Below, piece by piece: positions 1-10,622 of a stretch of 46,990 bases of DNA. Numbering within the stretch: the first letter of the stretch is position 1; each line of letters opens with the position of its first letter. Source of the DNA: Pseudomonadota bacterium (GTDB taxonomy: Bacteria; Desulfobacterota; Binatia; UBA9968); contig JAJPJQ010000038.1 in assembly GCA_021324155.1 (NCBI GenBank), positions 147,904 to 194,893 on the forward strand, in the 5' to 3' direction. The notes beneath the pieces are model-generated. The model was not told the DNA's origin. It saw nothing but the letters and a program-made list of their open reading frames with translations, and did no database searches. The position numbers and the translations under genes are program-made.

Positions 1-1620
1 GACGAAGAGCAGACTCTTTTTCTCCACCGCGACCACCTCCATTGCTTCTTTGTCAGCCGACGCGAGGCTCGGCGTCTCTTTGCGCAGCCGGATCAGCTCG
101 CGATAGAGCTCGAAGAGCGCCGCGTGCGGCTGCTTTGTGCGCAGATCGAGATCGAGCTTCGCGCTTTGAAACGTCGCCTCCGCCTGCGGGTCGGGCGGCT
201 CTTCGGCCGAGTGGAACTCTTCGCGCCTTCCCTTCCGCACCGCCTCGACGAGCCCCGGGTCGCCGTGGCTGATGAAATAAGGAAACGGCGCGCTATCGCC
301 GTATTCCTCGCCCATGAAAAGCAGCGGCAAATACGGCGCCAGCAGCACGGCGCCGGCGGCGAGCTTGGCCGACTCGAAGCCGGCGAGATGGATCAGGCGC
401 TCGCCGCGCATGCGGTTTCCGACCTGATCGTGATTCTGTGAGAAGACGATGAAGCGTTTTCCCGGAATATCGCGCGAGTCGCTGCCGTGGCGGCGCTTGC
501 GGAACGGCGAGTATTCGCCGGTATAGACGAAGCCTTCGCGAAACGCCTTGGCCAACTGATCGAGCCGGCTGTAGTCTTCGTAGTAGCCGACGCGGTCGCC
601 GGTGAGAAGCACGTGCACGCAGTGATGGAAATCGTCGCTCCACTGAGAATCGAGGCCGAGGCCGCCGAGCTCGCGCGGCTTGAGCAGGCGCGCGTCGTTG
701 TCCGCGCTCTCGGGCATGAGATAAACGCGGCGATTGAGCCGCGCGCTTTCCGCGTGCACGGCCTCGCCGAGCTCGAGCAGGAACGGCTGCGGCGAATGAT
801 CGAGAATCGCGTGCACGGCGTCGATGCGCAGCGCGTCGATATGGCAATCGCAGACCCAGTAGAGCGCGTTCTGGACAAAATAATTTCTCACTTGGTCGCT
901 GTAAGGTCCGTCGAAGTTCACCGCCGGTCCCCACGGCGTTTTGTACCGCTCGGTGAAATAGCCTTTGGCGAAATCCCAGAAGTAGTTTCCTTCGGGGCCG
1001 AGGTGGTTGTAGACGACGTCGAGAACAGTAGCGAGACCCGTCTGGTGGCAGGCGTCGACCAACCGCTTGAGACCCTCGGGGCCGCCGTAGGTATTCTGCG
1101 CGGCGAATGGCTGCACTCCGTCGTAGCCCCAATTGCGTCCACCGGGAAATTGCGCAACGGGCATAAGTTCGACGGCGGTCACGCCGAGATCTCTCAAGTA
1201 TTCGAGCCGCGGTATGATCGCGTCGAAAGTGCCTTCGCGCGTGAAGGTTCCGACGTGCACCTCGTAGATGATGTAGTCTTCGAGCGGCACACCCGGCCAG
1301 CCCTGATCGCGCCAAGCGAAATCGCTGCGGATGACTTCCGACGGACCGTGCACGCCGTCGGGCTGATGGCGCGATGCCGGATCCGGTCTCTCCTTCTCGT
1401 TCAACCGGAAAAGATACCGGCTGCCGGGCTCGACCCCGTCGACGACCGCGGCATGGTAGCCGCGATCCGCTCGCTCGAGAGGCGCCACGCGGTCACGCGG
1501 CGCCACGATGTGAACGTCGACGCGCTCGGCTTCCGGCGCCCAGACTTCAAACCGGCACTTCCCTGCCCCCACATAGGTGGCGCCCAGCGTCACAGGCAAA
1601 TCTTTCCTACTATCCGTCAT
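1..1620 (-). CDS. treZ: Malto-oligosyltrehalose trehalohydrolase (partial, C-terminus outside window)
   Basis: This enzyme releases trehalose from maltooligosyl-trehalose, the second step of the TreY/TreZ route, in the cytoplasm. The frame is open from the ATG at 1620 to the window edge, giving 540 residues; the family is usually near 600, so only the C-terminal end is missing. An N-terminal CBM48-like segment (FEVWAPEAERVDVHI) precedes a GH13 barrel. The barrel shows DVVYNHLG, the nucleophile in ALRIDAVHAI (about Asp267), the acid/base in YLMPESADND (about Glu304) and FSQNHDQVGNR. It is the last visible gene of the glgE operon, 129 bp after glgB. TreY is not seen and may lie further left. 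Confusion with GlgB is unlikely because a true GlgB sits next door. Confidence 0.93.
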   Translation of the reverse strand, partial: MTDSRKDLPVTLGATYVGAGKCRFEVWAPEAERVDVHIVAPRDRVAPLERADRGYHAAVVDGVEPGSRYLFRLNEKERPDPASRHQPDGVHGPSEVIRSDFAWRDQGWPGVPLEDYIIYEVHVGTFTREGTFDAIIPRLEYLRDLGVTAVELMPVAQFPGGRNWGYDGVQPFAAQNTYGGPEGLKRLVDACHQTGLATVLDVVYNHLGPEGNYFWDFAKGYFTERYKTPWGPAVNFDGPYSDQVRNYFVQNALYWVCDCHIDALRIDAVHAILDHSPQPFLLELGEAVHAESARLNRRVYLMPESADNDARLLKPRELGGLGLDSQWSDDFHHCVHVLLTGDRVGYYEDYSRLDQLAKAFREGFVYTGEYSPFRKRRHGSDSRDIPGKRFIVFSQNHDQVGNRMRGERLIHLAGFESAKLAAGAVLLAPYLPLLFMGEEYGDSAPFPYFISHGDPGLVEAVRKGRREEFHSAEEPPDPQAEATFQSAKLDLDLRTKQPHAALFELYRELIRLRKETPSLASADKEAMEVVAVEKKSLLFV

Positions 1621-1749
1621 GACAGTTAAAAAACCTTGCGCCGGGACAACGGCCGGGGAAGGCTCAAACGTAATAGAATAGAATAACCGTAATTTCAGGC
1701 GGGAAAAAGACAGGCTGCGGGGATTTTCCAGGCTGTGTAGCTACCCGGC

Positions 1750-3675
1750 CTAGCCGCTCTTAAAATAAACTACCGCGAGCGGGGGCAGCGTAATCGTGAG
1801 CGAATTCGGGCGGCCGTGAATGGGATCCGAGCTTGCTTCGACGCCGCCGCCGTTCCCGAGGCCGCTGCCGTTATAAAATCCGGAGTCGCTGTTGAGGATT
1901 TCCCGCCACCAACCGCCGCGCGGCGCGCCCACGCGGTAATTCAGGCGCGGCACGGGAGTATAGTTGCATGCGATAAGGATGATGTCGTTCGTGGACTTGC
2001 CTCGCCGCATCAGGCTCAGTGTGCTGCCCTCCGCGTCGTTGCAGTCGATCCATTCGAAGCCGGCCGGATCGCAATCGTACTCGTAAAGCGCCGGCTCGCT
2101 TCGATAGATCCGGTTGAGGTCCCCGACCCAGCGCTTGAGCCCCTCGTGCGGCGCGTATTGAAGCAGATGCCATTCGAGGCTCGCGTCGTGCGTCCATTCG
2201 CTCCACTGGCCGATCTCGCCGCCCATGAAAATCAGCTTCTTCGCCGGCTGCGCGAACATGTAGCCGAAGAGCAGCCGCAAGTTGGCGAATTTCTGCCAGT
2301 CGTCGCCGGGCATTTTGCCGATGAGCGAGCGCTTGCCGTACACCACCTCGTCGTGCGAGAGCGGCAGCACGAAATTCTCGTGAAACGCGTAAAGCATCCG
2401 GAACGTCAGGTTGTTGTGATGGAATTTACGATGGACGGGGTCCTTCGACATATAGTCGAGCGTATCGTGCATCCAGCCCATGTCCCACTTGAGTCCGAAC
2501 CCGAGGCCGCCCACGTAATTCGGGCGCGAGACCATCGGCCAGGAGGTCGATTCCTCGGCGATCGTCTGCGTGTCGGGATGCGTCTTATAGACCTCCTCGT
2601 TGAAGCGGCGGAGAAAATCGATCGCTCCGAGATTTTCCCGCCCGCCGAACTGATTCGGAATCCATTCGCCTTCCTTGCGCGCGTAGTCGAGATATAGCAT
2701 GGACGCGACGGCGTCGACGCGCAGTCCGTCGACGTGGTACTCGCCGAGCCAGAACAGCGCGTTGCTGACGAGGAAGCTGCGCACTTCGTGGCGGCCGTAA
2801 TTGAAAGCGTAGCTGCCCCATTCGCGATGCATACCCTGGCGCGGATCGGCGTGCTCGAAAAGGTGCGTGCCGTCGAAATAACCGAGGCCGTGCTCGTCGG
2901 TGGGGAAATGCGACGGCACCCAGTCGAGGATGACGCCGATGCCGTTCCGGTGCAGCACGTCGATCAGGTACATGAAATCCTGAGGCGTTCCGTAGTTCGC
3001 CGAAGGCGCGAAGTAACCTGTGATCTGATAGCCCCACGAGCCGAAGAAGGGATGGTCCATGATCGGCAGGAACTCGACATGCGTGAAGCCGGTCTCTTTC
3101 ACGTAATCCGCGAGCTCCTGCGCCAGCTCGCGATACGAGAGCGAGCGGTTGCCCTCGTCCGGCACGCGGCGCCACGAGCCCACATGGACTTCGTAAATCG
3201 ACATCGGCTTGTCGAGCGCGTTGTGCTCGCGCCGGCGCGCCATCCATTCGCTGTCGCCCCACGCGTAATCGAGGTCCCAGGCGATCGAGGCCGTGCGCGG
3301 CGGAATCTCATTGAAGAACGAGAACGGGTCGCTTTTATCGACCTGATAACCATACGTCCGCGAGACGATATGGTACTTGTAGAGACTGCCTTTTTTCACA
3401 TCAGGAAAAAAACTTTCCCAAATACCCGAGCTGCCGCGCGGCCGAAGCGCATGCGTGCCTTTTTTCCAGTCGTTGAAGCTGCCGATGACGTAAACTTCGT
3501 ATGCGTCCGGGGCCCAGACCGCGAAGTACGTTCCTTCCACGCCTTCGAAGCTGACGTGATGGGCGCCGAGCTTTTCGTACAGGCGAAAATGACTGCCTTC
3601 GTTGAACAAATAGAGATCGTGGTCGGTCAGCAAGCTGAAGTCGCGAAAAGCGCTCTGTCGCTGCGGCATGCTCAT
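1750..3675 (-). CDS. glgB: 1,4-alpha-glucan branching enzyme
   Basis: GlgB introduces alpha-1,6 branches into linear alpha-1,4-glucan in the cytoplasm. The 641-residue product has a CBM48 domain (about 45-125, with YVIGSFNDW) and a GH13 catalytic domain: DWVPSHFP at 251-258, nucleophile Asp321 in [10 protein letters not shown], acid/base Glu374 in TIAEEST, and [10 protein letters not shown] with His441 and Asp442. It is shorter than the E. coli enzyme (728 residues) because the extra N-terminal domain is missing, as in other short GlgB proteins. It lies 26 bp after the treS-maltokinase fusion. In the GlgE pathway this enzyme branches the chains that GlgE extends. Two in-frame ATGs (3675 and 3669) could serve as the start; an AAGGA lies upstream. 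Confidence 0.95.
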   Translation of the reverse strand: MSMPQRQSAFRDFSLLTDHDLYLFNEGSHFRLYEKLGAHHVSFEGVEGTYFAVWAPDAYEVYVIGSFNDWKKGTHALRPRGSSGIWESFFPDVKKGSLYKYHIVSRTYGYQVDKSDPFSFFNEIPPRTASIAWDLDYAWGDSEWMARRREHNALDKPMSIYEVHVGSWRRVPDEGNRSLSYRELAQELADYVKETGFTHVEFLPIMDHPFFGSWGYQITGYFAPSANYGTPQDFMYLIDVLHRNGIGVILDWVPSHFPTDEHGLGYFDGTHLFEHADPRQGMHREWGSYAFNYGRHEVRSFLVSNALFWLGEYHVDGLRVDAVASMLYLDYARKEGEWIPNQFGGRENLGAIDFLRRFNEEVYKTHPDTQTIAEESTSWPMVSRPNYVGGLGFGLKWDMGWMHDTLDYMSKDPVHRKFHHNNLTFRMLYAFHENFVLPLSHDEVVYGKRSLIGKMPGDDWQKFANLRLLFGYMFAQPAKKLIFMGGEIGQWSEWTHDASLEWHLLQYAPHEGLKRWVGDLNRIYRSEPALYEYDCDPAGFEWIDCNDAEGSTLSLMRRGKSTNDIILIACNYTPVPRLNYRVGAPRGGWWREILNSDSGFYNGSGLGNGGGVEASSDPIHGRPNSLTITLPPLAVVYFKSG

Positions 3676-3701
3676 TTAGACATCCATCCTTCTTACTTAG
3701 T

Positions 3702-6700
3702 TTAGCCGGTCGGCTGAATTATCTCCAGAACGCCCCGGATCGGCACGCGAACCCATTCGGGGCGGTTATTCAGCTCGTAGGCGATTTCATAGATCGCCTT
3801 CTCGAGAATCAACAAGTCGAGCAGGACCTTCATCTCGTCGCGCGAACGCGGCAAAAAGGCGGACTGGCCCGCCGCAGCCAGATAGGATTTCAAGAATGCC
3901 GTTGAAACCCAGATATTCCAAAACCGCGCCCATGGCTCCAGTGCTGCAGCATCCTCGGCGCGAATCGCGCCGGCTCTCAAAGCCGTGATGGCGGCGTAGT
4001 TGAACGACCGAATCATCCCGGCGACGTCTTTCAGCGGCGAGCGTTTCCCGCGTCGCTCGCTCAGCGCGCGCGCCGGCTCACCTTCGAAGTCCGTGATGAC
4101 GAAATCCTTTCCGGTGTAAAGAATCTGGCCCAGATGATAGTCGCCGTGGTGGCGCGTGCGCTGGCCGGTGATCTTGAGATCGAGTATGGCGCGCAGCCGG
4201 CGGTAAACTTCTTTCTCGTTGTCCAGCAGTCGCCGCGCCTCGGACTGTGCTTCCACCGGCAACTGCTTGAGCCGCTTGGCAACAAAACCGAACGTCTGCT
4301 TGGCTAACGTCCGCATGCCCTCGTACATCGAGCGGCGGTAAAAAGAGCTGAAGCCCTCGGGCGTGAACGCCGGGTCGGCGCCGTCCGACGCGAGCGCGAC
4401 GTGCATTTCTCCTGTGCGCTGCCCGATCAGCTCCGCCGAGGAGAGATAGGAGCCGACCATCTCGTGCACGAGAGGCGGAAACGGCCTGTCCACGATGTCG
4501 AGGAGATGCTCCTTGGGCAGAGGCAGATAGGGGCCGTCGGCGCGGCGCGCGAGACAGGCGTCGAAATACCGGTGCAGGCTGTCGAGCGTATAACTCCACG
4601 CGTCGCCTTGGTTTTGCACATACCCTTGCAGAATACCGACGGCGATCGGCTCGCCCCGCTCGCGGCGGCATTCAATGGCGCCGGCAAACGCCGGAATATG
4701 CGTAAACGCCATTTTTTCCGTCAGGAACCGCCCGACTTCCACATCGGGATTAATTCCCTCGACGAGGCGCCGGAAGATTTTCAGCATGAGGCGGTCGCCG
4801 AAGACGATCGAGCTGTTCGACTGTTCGCGCTTGACCGGCACCGGCTCGAGAGGCGCTTCGAACGAACCCGCTATCTGCGTAAAAAGCGTGGAAATCGATC
4901 CAACGACCTCGCATTTCTCGGCGTGGACCTTTTCCCCCCGGGCGATCAGCTGCAGCAGCGATTTGCAAAACCGGGTGTCGGCGAGCGCGTCGTAGAGAAT
5001 GCCTTCGGTCGCCTCGCCGCCGCGCACATGTATCTGCGCCACGGGCGCGGCGGCATTCGCTTGCGTTATTTCCTGCGCGCGCTCCACGCCGGCGAACGAA
5101 AGGGGAAGGAGATACGTTTCGGGCAGACCGCCGGCATATTGCACTTCCGCGAACAGCAGGTACGCCGTCGCGCCGTCGTAAGGCATGCGCAGCGCTTCGA
5201 GGATCTTTACGGCGCGCAGCTGTTTCGCCTTGCCGCCGAACCAGCGGCATTTTTGCAAGTAGTCGGGCAACAACCGCTCGAGCGCCGCGCGACTCCTCCC
5301 TTGCAGCGCCGCCTCCCACGAGCCGGCGACTTCGAGCCGCGGCAGCTCCACGGTGGAAGCGGGAGCGGCGATCTCCGCCGGATGCGGCGCCTCGAGCTTG
5401 AACCAGTAAAATGCGTGCGGGCCCAGCGTGAGAAAGTAAGGCAGCTCGCCGATCGCCGGAAACGCCGTGCGTCCGAAGAGCTCCACCGGCACCATGCCTT
5501 TGAAAGCCGACAGATCGAGCTCGGTGTACTGCACGAAGCGCGAGAGATTGGCGACAATGAGAATCATTTCGTCGCCGAGGCGCCGGAGAAAAACCAGCAC
5601 CTTGCGGTTGTCGGTGTTCAGAAATTGAATCGCGCCGCGGCCGAATGCGTGAAAGTTTTTTCTCAGCTGCAGCAGCCGTTTCATCCACCAGAGAAGCGAA
5701 TGAAGGTTTTGCTGCTGCGCCTCGACATTGATCGCTTCGTAGTGGTACTCGGGATCGATGATGACGGGCAGGAAAAGACGCTGCGGGTTCGCGCGTGAGA
5801 AGCCCGCGTTGCGGTCCGCGCTCCACTGCATCGGCGTGCGCACACCATTGCGGTCGCCGAGGTAAATGTTATCGCCCATACCGATCTCGTCGCCGTAGTA
5901 GATGATCGGCGTGCCGGGCAGCGACGCGAGCAGGCAGTTCAGCAGCTCGATCTTCCGCCGGTTGTTCCACAAAAGCGGCGCGAGTCGCCGGCGGATGCCG
6001 AGATTGATGCGCGCCTGCGGATCGGTCGCGTAAACCTTGTACATGTAATCACGGTCTTCGTCGGTGACCATCTCCAGCGTCAGCTCGTCGTGGTTGCGAA
6101 GAAAAATCGCCCATTGGCTGTTTTCGGGTATCGCCGGCGTCTGGTCGAGAATGTCGATGATGGGGTAATTGTCCTCCATGTGCACGGCCATGAAGATGCG
6201 CGGCATGACCGGGAAGTGAAACGCCATGTTGCATTCGTCGCCGGTGCTGAAATACGCCGCCGCATCCTCCGGCCACTGGTTCGCCTCGGCCAGCAGCATG
6301 CGGCCCGGATATTTCTGATCGACATAGGCGCGGAGCTTTTTCAAAAACTCGTGCGTCTCGGGAAGGTTCTCGCAGTTCGTCCCCTCGCGCTCGAACAGAT
6401 ACGGCACAGCGTCGAGCCGCAGCCCGTCGATACCCATTGCGAGCCAGAAGTCGAGCACCTGGAAAATGGCTTTGACGACGTCCGGGTTGTCGAAGTTGAG
6501 ATCCGGCTGGTGGGAGTAGAAGCGGTGCCAATAGTACGCTTTGGTGAGCGGATCCCAGGCCCAGTTGGAGACCTCGTAGTCTTTGAAGATGATGCGCGCG
6601 TCCTGGTACTTTTCCGGCGTCTGGCTCCAGACGTAAAAGTCGCGCTCGGAACTGCCCGGCGCCGCCCGGCGCGCGCGCTGGAACCACGCGTGCTGGTCGG

Positions 6701-7055
6701 ACGTGTGGTTGATGACGAGCTCCGTGATGACGCGCAGCCCGCGCTTGTGCGCCTCGGCGAGGAATGTCTTGAAATCGTCCAGCGTGCCGTAGTTCGGATG
6801 CACGGCGGTGTAATCCGCGATATCGTAGCCGTCGTCGCGGAGCGGCGAGACGTAGAACGGCAGGAGCCACAGAGCCGTGACGCCGAGATCCTGCAGGTAG
6901 TCGAGCTTTTCCGTGAGCCCGCGAAAATCGCCGATGCCGTCTTCGTTACTGTCACGAAAGGCGCGGACGTGAAGCTGATAGATGACCGCGTCTTTGTACC
7001 AGAGCGGGTCGTCGCCTATGAGATTGTCTTCGCCGGGTCGCGTCCGTTCTACCAT
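3702..7055 (-). CDS. treS: Trehalose synthase-maltokinase fusion (TreS-Mak/Pep2)
   Basis: This bifunctional cytoplasmic protein interconverts trehalose and maltose (TreS) and phosphorylates maltose to maltose-1-phosphate with ATP (maltokinase), which is the GlgE substrate. The TreS half (about 1-560) is GH13: VINHTSDQH, nucleophile Asp215 in [10 protein letters not shown], Glu257 in LLAEANQW, and the NHDE motif with Asp323. The kinase half (about 580-1117) opens with [12 protein letters not shown] and carries the aminoglycoside-phosphotransferase-like motifs HGDYHLGQ (near 970) and DFEGEP (near 987). At 1117 residues it matches known fused forms, while mycobacteria keep the two as separate proteins. 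It starts 20 bp after glgE, so co-transcription is very likely. Confidence 0.95.
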   Translation of the reverse strand: MVERTRPGEDNLIGDDPLWYKDAVIYQLHVRAFRDSNEDGIGDFRGLTEKLDYLQDLGVTALWLLPFYVSPLRDDGYDIADYTAVHPNYGTLDDFKTFLAEAHKRGLRVITELVINHTSDQHAWFQRARRAAPGSSERDFYVWSQTPEKYQDARIIFKDYEVSNWAWDPLTKAYYWHRFYSHQPDLNFDNPDVVKAIFQVLDFWLAMGIDGLRLDAVPYLFEREGTNCENLPETHEFLKKLRAYVDQKYPGRMLLAEANQWPEDAAAYFSTGDECNMAFHFPVMPRIFMAVHMEDNYPIIDILDQTPAIPENSQWAIFLRNHDELTLEMVTDEDRDYMYKVYATDPQARINLGIRRRLAPLLWNNRRKIELLNCLLASLPGTPIIYYGDEIGMGDNIYLGDRNGVRTPMQWSADRNAGFSRANPQRLFLPVIIDPEYHYEAINVEAQQQNLHSLLWWMKRLLQLRKNFHAFGRGAIQFLNTDNRKVLVFLRRLGDEMILIVANLSRFVQYTELDLSAFKGMVPVELFGRTAFPAIGELPYFLTLGPHAFYWFKLEAPHPAEIAAPASTVELPRLEVAGSWEAALQGRSRAALERLLPDYLQKCRWFGGKAKQLRAVKILEALRMPYDGATAYLLFAEVQYAGGLPETYLLPLSFAGVERAQEITQANAAAPVAQIHVRGGEATEGILYDALADTRFCKSLLQLIARGEKVHAEKCEVVGSISTLFTQIAGSFEAPLEPVPVKREQSNSSIVFGDRLMLKIFRRLVEGINPDVEVGRFLTEKMAFTHIPAFAGAIECRRERGEPIAVGILQGYVQNQGDAWSYTLDSLHRYFDACLARRADGPYLPLPKEHLLDIVDRPFPPLVHEMVGSYLSSAELIGQRTGEMHVALASDGADPAFTPEGFSSFYRRSMYEGMRTLAKQTFGFVAKRLKQLPVEAQSEARRLLDNEKEVYRRLRAILDLKITGQRTRHHGDYHLGQILYTGKDFVITDFEGEPARALSERRGKRSPLKDVAGMIRSFNYAAITALRAGAIRAEDAAALEPWARFWNIWVSTAFLKSYLAAAGQSAFLPRSRDEMKVLLDLLILEKAIYEIAYELNNRPEWVRVPIRGVLEIIQPTG

Positions 7056-7075
7056 GGTGTCGCCGCGGGTTGTGT

Positions 7076-9058
7076 CTACCGTACAGTGGGAGGCGCCGAA
7101 GCGTCCGGCTCGACGCGCAAAATGTGCGCCGGTATCGCGTCCGGCCGGAGCTCGACATAGTTGCGCGCGCCGCGCCAGGCGTAGCGCGCGCCGGTCAAAA
7201 GATCATGAACGTGGAATGCCGAACCCGGCTTTACGCCGATTTCCTCGAGCGTGAGATCGACCCAGCCCGACTGCACGTATTTCCAATCGAGATTGACGAC
7301 CATCAGGAGCACGTTCGAGCGGTCCGGCGTCCGCTTGCTGTAGCAAATCATCTGCGGATTATCGATCGCATGAAAGCGCAGCCGGCGGTCGCTTTGCAGC
7401 GCGGGGTTTTCCTTGCGAATGCGATTCACCGCCGCGATGAAATCTTTCAAACTGTCGGGTTTTTCGAGATCCCAGCGCTTGATCTCGTATTTTTCCGAGT
7501 TCAGATATTCTTCGCTGCCCGGCTCTTTCGGCCGATTCTCCATCAACTCGAAAGCAGGCCCGTAAATGCCGCAGTTCGCGCCCAGCGTTGCCGCGAGCGC
7601 ATATCGCGCCGTGAATGCGGGCCGTCCGCCCTGCTGGAGATAATCCATCAAAATGTCCGGCGTGTTCGGCCACAGATTAGCGCGGAAGTACTCTTTCATC
7701 TCCGTGTCGGTCAATTCTTCAAAATACTCCACCAGCTCGACTTTCGTCCGCCGCCATGTGAAATAGGTGTACGATTGCGTGAGCCCGCTCTTCGCGAGGC
7801 GCTGCATGATCTTCGGTCGCGTGAAGGCCTCGGAGAGAAACAGCACGTCGGGAAACTCCTTCTTCACCTCGCCGACGAGCCAGTCCCAGAAGCGAAACGG
7901 CTTGGTGTGCGGGTTATCGAGCCGAAAAATCCGCACGCCCTGCTCGGCCCAGTAGACGATCACGCTTTTGAGCTCTTCCCACAATTCGCGCCAAGCGCGC
8001 GTCTCGAAGTCGAGCGGCACGATGTCTTCATATTTCTTCGGCGGATTCTCCGCGTACTGGACCGAACCGTCCGGCCGCTTGCGAAACCACTCCGGGTGCT
8101 CCTTCACGTACGGATGATCCGGCGAGCATTGAAAAGCGATGTCGAGCGCGACTTCCATCCCGTGCTCTTTCGCTCGCGCGACGAGGCGCTTGAAGTCATC
8201 CAGCGTGCCGAGCCGGTGATCGATCGATTTGTGGCCGCCCTCCTCCGAGCCGATCGCCCACGGGCTGCCGGGGTCGGCCCCGGACGCGGCGAGCGCGTTG
8301 TTTTTTCCCTTGCGATGCGAGCGGCCGATCGGGTGGATCGGCGGCAGGTAGAGGACATCGAATCCCATAGATGCGACGTACGGCAGGCTCCGCTCCAGAT
8401 CGCGGAAGGTGCCGTGCGCGTCGGGACGATTGCCGAACGAGCGGGGGAAAAGCTCGTACCAGGTGCTGAAGCCCGCGCGCTCCCGATCGACCGTGACCGC
8501 GAGGTTCTTCTCGTACCGCGTGGCGAAGCGGCGGTCGGGATATTTTTCTACGAGGCGGATGAGCTCTGGATCGACCGGCGCCCCGTTTTTTTTCTCGGCC
8601 TGAGAGCCGAGCAGGTCCGCGCCGGTCTTCATCCTGTCCTTATCCGCGCCTCTCGCCCGGCGGGCCGCCTGCCGCACGAGCGCGGCGCCGGCCAGGAGAT
8701 CCGACGAGACGTCCTGGCCCGCCGCAATTTTCTTTTCCAGCCCCTGGCGCCAGCTGCCAAAGCGGTCGATCCATGCCTCGATCGTGTAGCTATAGCGCCC
8801 TATGCGCTCGAGCGTAAAAGCGCCGCGCCAGCGGTCGTTCCCGAGCGGCTCCATGGCGGTTTCGATCCAGTCGTCTTTTTTACGGCCGCGGTGCTTTAGC
8901 ACGGCGCGCACCAGGTCGTGGCCGTCGACGAAGATATCCGCCTCGACGGTTACCGTCTCGCCGACAACACGCTTGATAGCGAAGCGTCCGCCGTCGATCT
9001 CGGGCTCGACGTGCTCGATGACGGCGCGCTGTCGCCCGTCCGCCGGGAATCGCCCCAT
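7076..9058 (-). CDS. glgE: Maltosyltransferase GlgE (alpha-1,4-glucan:maltose-1-phosphate maltosyltransferase)
   Basis: GlgE adds maltosyl units from maltose-1-phosphate to alpha-1,4-glucan. The 660-residue length is typical. The N-terminal beta and helical domains (about 1-190) are followed by WYELFPRSF (200-208), the family signature [16 protein letters not shown] (239-254), [14 protein letters not shown], the nucleophile Asp381 in [13 protein letters not shown] and the acid Glu410 in [11 protein letters not shown]. These correspond to Asp394 and Glu423 of the Streptomyces enzyme. The start is five bases after the stop of the c-di-AMP cyclase gene and TreS-Mak follows after 20 bp, so a full trehalose-to-branched-glucan route sits in one operon. 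Confidence 0.96.
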   Translation of the reverse strand: MGRFPADGRQRAVIEHVEPEIDGGRFAIKRVVGETVTVEADIFVDGHDLVRAVLKHRGRKKDDWIETAMEPLGNDRWRGAFTLERIGRYSYTIEAWIDRFGSWRQGLEKKIAAGQDVSSDLLAGAALVRQAARRARGADKDRMKTGADLLGSQAEKKNGAPVDPELIRLVEKYPDRRFATRYEKNLAVTVDRERAGFSTWYELFPRSFGNRPDAHGTFRDLERSLPYVASMGFDVLYLPPIHPIGRSHRKGKNNALAASGADPGSPWAIGSEEGGHKSIDHRLGTLDDFKRLVARAKEHGMEVALDIAFQCSPDHPYVKEHPEWFRKRPDGSVQYAENPPKKYEDIVPLDFETRAWRELWEELKSVIVYWAEQGVRIFRLDNPHTKPFRFWDWLVGEVKKEFPDVLFLSEAFTRPKIMQRLAKSGLTQSYTYFTWRRTKVELVEYFEELTDTEMKEYFRANLWPNTPDILMDYLQQGGRPAFTARYALAATLGANCGIYGPAFELMENRPKEPGSEEYLNSEKYEIKRWDLEKPDSLKDFIAAVNRIRKENPALQSDRRLRFHAIDNPQMICYSKRTPDRSNVLLMVVNLDWKYVQSGWVDLTLEEIGVKPGSAFHVHDLLTGARYAWRGARNYVELRPDAIPAHILRVEPDASAPPTVR

Positions 9059-9063
9059 TTGTC

Positions 9064-10266
9064 CTATCCTCCGGTTAGTCCATCGTCGTGGGCGGTTTTA
9101 TCGTCCGCGGCGACGCGCCGCAACTGAAGTCTCAGCGTCTGAGGCCTGACTTCTTCGACCGTGATCTCGTTCGGATGGCGGATACTCTGCGGCGTGATCA
9201 TAAACGTCCGGCGGCCGGTCTCGGCCGTGGAAGCATCCACCATCACCTTGAGGCGCTTGGGGTGGAAGAAATAAAAAGCCCGGCGCGGTCCGGAAAAAGT
9301 GGCCTCGACCTCGGTCGGTTGAAACGACTCGAGCTCGTAATCGGCCGGGATATTCTGGATCTGAACCGGAATACGATACGTCGCCTCCATCACCTTCGCG
9401 CCGGGGACGAAGACGTACCAGAAGCCCACGGCCATGGCGACCGCGATCGCCTTCGCCTGCCAATTCTCACGCACGTGCTTGACCGGTATCCATTTCCAGA
9501 TGCGCCGCCCCTCAGGCTCTTCTTTCTGTAGAAACCTTTCCAATAGCCCGACCAGCTCTTGAGGATTTTCCAGGCGATGGAGGCGGCCGTCCCGCGCCGC
9601 GGAGATCGTACCGCGCTGCTCGGAGACAACGATCGCCAGCGCGTCCGTGAGCTCGGCGATCCCGAGCGCCGCGCTGTGGCGCGTGCCCAGGGTGGCGAGC
9701 TGCCGGAGATCCTTCGAGAGCGGAAGATGCGCGGCAAAACGCGTCACGCGGTCGCGCTCGACGATGACCGCGCCGTCGTGCCCCGGCGAATGCGGGTCGA
9801 AGATACTCCTAAGCAGCGGCTCGCTGACCTTGCCGTCGAGCGGGATGCCGCCCACGATATGGCGCGCGAGCGGATCGTTGCCTGATACGACGATCAGCGC
9901 GCCGATGCGGTCTTTGGCGAGATCGGCCGCGGTGCGCACGAGCGCGTTCGCCGTCTCTGATTGCAGCTCGAGGCTGCCGCTCGACCGCCAACTCCAGACC
10001 GCGACGCGCTCGAAAATCTGCCTGAGCTCTTCTTGGAAGATGACGACGATCATGATCAGGAAGATCGCGAAGAAGCCCTGAAAGATCCATGCCGTCAGCT
10101 GGAGCTCGAATTGCCGGGCGATAAGATAAACGATGGCGAGTACGAAAATCCCTCGCAGCACGAATGCCGCGCGAGTCGTTCGGAGCCACACCATGGCGGT
10201 GTAGACGAGAATGGCGACAAAGAGGATGTCGATTATGTCGGAGATCGTTGCAAACGTTCCGATCAT
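9064..10266 (-). CDS. cdaA: Diadenylate cyclase CdaA fused to a YbbR (CdaR-like) domain
   Basis: The protein should make c-di-AMP from two ATP molecules at the membrane. Three N-terminal membrane helices (about 12-75) lead into the DAC domain, with HDGAVIVE (DGA at 164-166) and LGTRHSAALG (the RHxAA motif, 196-200). After about residue 250 come a further hydrophobic segment (272-288) and a YbbR repeat (about 297-390, with YRIPVQIQNIPADY). In Firmicutes these are separate genes, cdaA and the regulator cdaR; here one 400-residue chain carries both. GGGAGG precedes the ATG at 10266. It heads the glgE-treS-glgB-treZ operon, which implies that c-di-AMP output and trehalose/glucan metabolism are expressed together. 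Confidence 0.94.
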   Translation of the reverse strand: MIGTFATISDIIDILFVAILVYTAMVWLRTTRAAFVLRGIFVLAIVYLIARQFELQLTAWIFQGFFAIFLIMIVVIFQEELRQIFERVAVWSWRSSGSLELQSETANALVRTAADLAKDRIGALIVVSGNDPLARHIVGGIPLDGKVSEPLLRSIFDPHSPGHDGAVIVERDRVTRFAAHLPLSKDLRQLATLGTRHSAALGIAELTDALAIVVSEQRGTISAARDGRLHRLENPQELVGLLERFLQKEEPEGRRIWKWIPVKHVRENWQAKAIAVAMAVGFWYVFVPGAKVMEATYRIPVQIQNIPADYELESFQPTEVEATFSGPRRAFYFFHPKRLKVMVDASTAETGRRTFMITPQSIRHPNEITVEEVRPQTLRLQLRRVAADDKTAHDDGLTGG

Positions 10267-10287
10267 CGGCCCTCCCGAGCAGCTTTT

Positions 10288-10315
10288 AGGGTAGCAGTTT
10301 GCAGAGACCGTTCAA
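10288..10315 (-). promoter_or_regulatory. Candidate promoter for cdaA
   Basis: On the minus strand TTGAAC (10315-10310) is followed after 16 bp by TACCCT (10293-10288). Transcription would begin near 10281, just upstream of the ribosome-binding site of cdaA and downstream of the intrinsic terminator at 10334-10368. If active, it would let the operon run independently of the leader RNA. The -10 box is weak, so this is a motif match only. Confidence 0.4.
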
Positions 10316-10333
10316 TGCGGGCGTGGCGGCGGT

Positions 10334-10368
10334 AAAAAAACAAACGGGCCCCCTTCCGGGAGCCCGTT
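10334..10368 (-). terminator. Strong intrinsic terminator upstream of cdaA
   Basis: Read on the minus strand, AACGGGCTCCC pairs with GGGGGCCCGTT (11 bp including one G-T pair) around a GGAA loop and is followed by TGTTTTTTT. The 5' arm shares AACG with a second possible hairpin, CGTTAG-CGTC-CTAACG at 10365-10380, so the two structures compete for those bases. It ends either a stand-alone RNA starting near 10616 or an attenuated leader of the cdaA-glgE operon. Confidence 0.85.
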
Positions 10369-10532
10369 AGGACGCTAACGCGCCCATATACACGATTCAA
10401 TTTTTTTGCTTTGGCTGCCCGCGCCCGGCGTCAGGTATTCCGTACCGCGGTCGCTTGAGAGTAAGCCTTCCTTCTATCTTCGATCGGAGCGCCGATCTTG
10501 TGCCTTCTAGGCACGATAGTTGAGGCTACTGT
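10369..10532 (-). ncRNA. Structured RNA region (candidate regulatory RNA or attenuator)
   Basis: Read on the minus strand, this segment can fold into a three-way junction (10529-10461): an outer GTAGCC with GGCTTAC (one bulge), an inner CTATC with GATAG, and two hairpins, GTGCC-TAGAA-GGCAC and GATCGG-CGCT-CCGATC. A further hairpin, GGTA-CGGAA-TACC (10446-10434), sits inside CCGC/GCGG, followed by an A-rich single-stranded stretch and the terminator at 10334-10368. With the upstream promoter and leader ORF the transcript would be about 280 nt. I do not recognise it as 6S RNA, tmRNA, RNase P RNA, SRP RNA or the ydaO-type c-di-AMP riboswitch, but this is by eye only. It could be an independent small RNA or a leader controlling cdaA. 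Confidence 0.5.
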
Positions 10533-10604
10533 TTACCGGCCGCGCCGGGGTACCATGTCGCGAGGCCGCGGGCGTTTTTGGCCCGGCGGAATTCCCTCGT
10601 CCAT
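10533..10604 (-). CDS. Possible 23-residue arginine-rich leader peptide
   Basis: An ATG at 10604 follows AAGAGG by six bases and opens a 23-codon frame ending TAA at 10533. The peptide is strongly basic toward its end (RPRPRD, then VPRRGR). It lies between the strong promoter at 10623-10650 and the three-way-junction RNA, the position expected of a translated leader in an attenuator. Ribosome stalling at the Arg/Pro-rich stretch could then influence folding of the RNA behind it, which is inference. The frame is short enough to be chance; the well-placed ribosome-binding site is the main argument for translation. Confidence 0.35.
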   Translation of the reverse strand: MDEGIPPGQKRPRPRDMVPRRGR

Positions 10605-10622
10605 GATTAACCTCTTGTCTTC

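Noticed and set aside
487-1629. 380-codon plus-strand open frame opposite treZ
   Set aside because: High-GC shadow frame; the minus-strand frame has intact GH13 motifs and continues out of the window.
3702-7055. TreS-maltokinase fusion as a novelty
   Set aside because: Fused TreS-Mak (Pep2) proteins are well known in GlgE-pathway bacteria.
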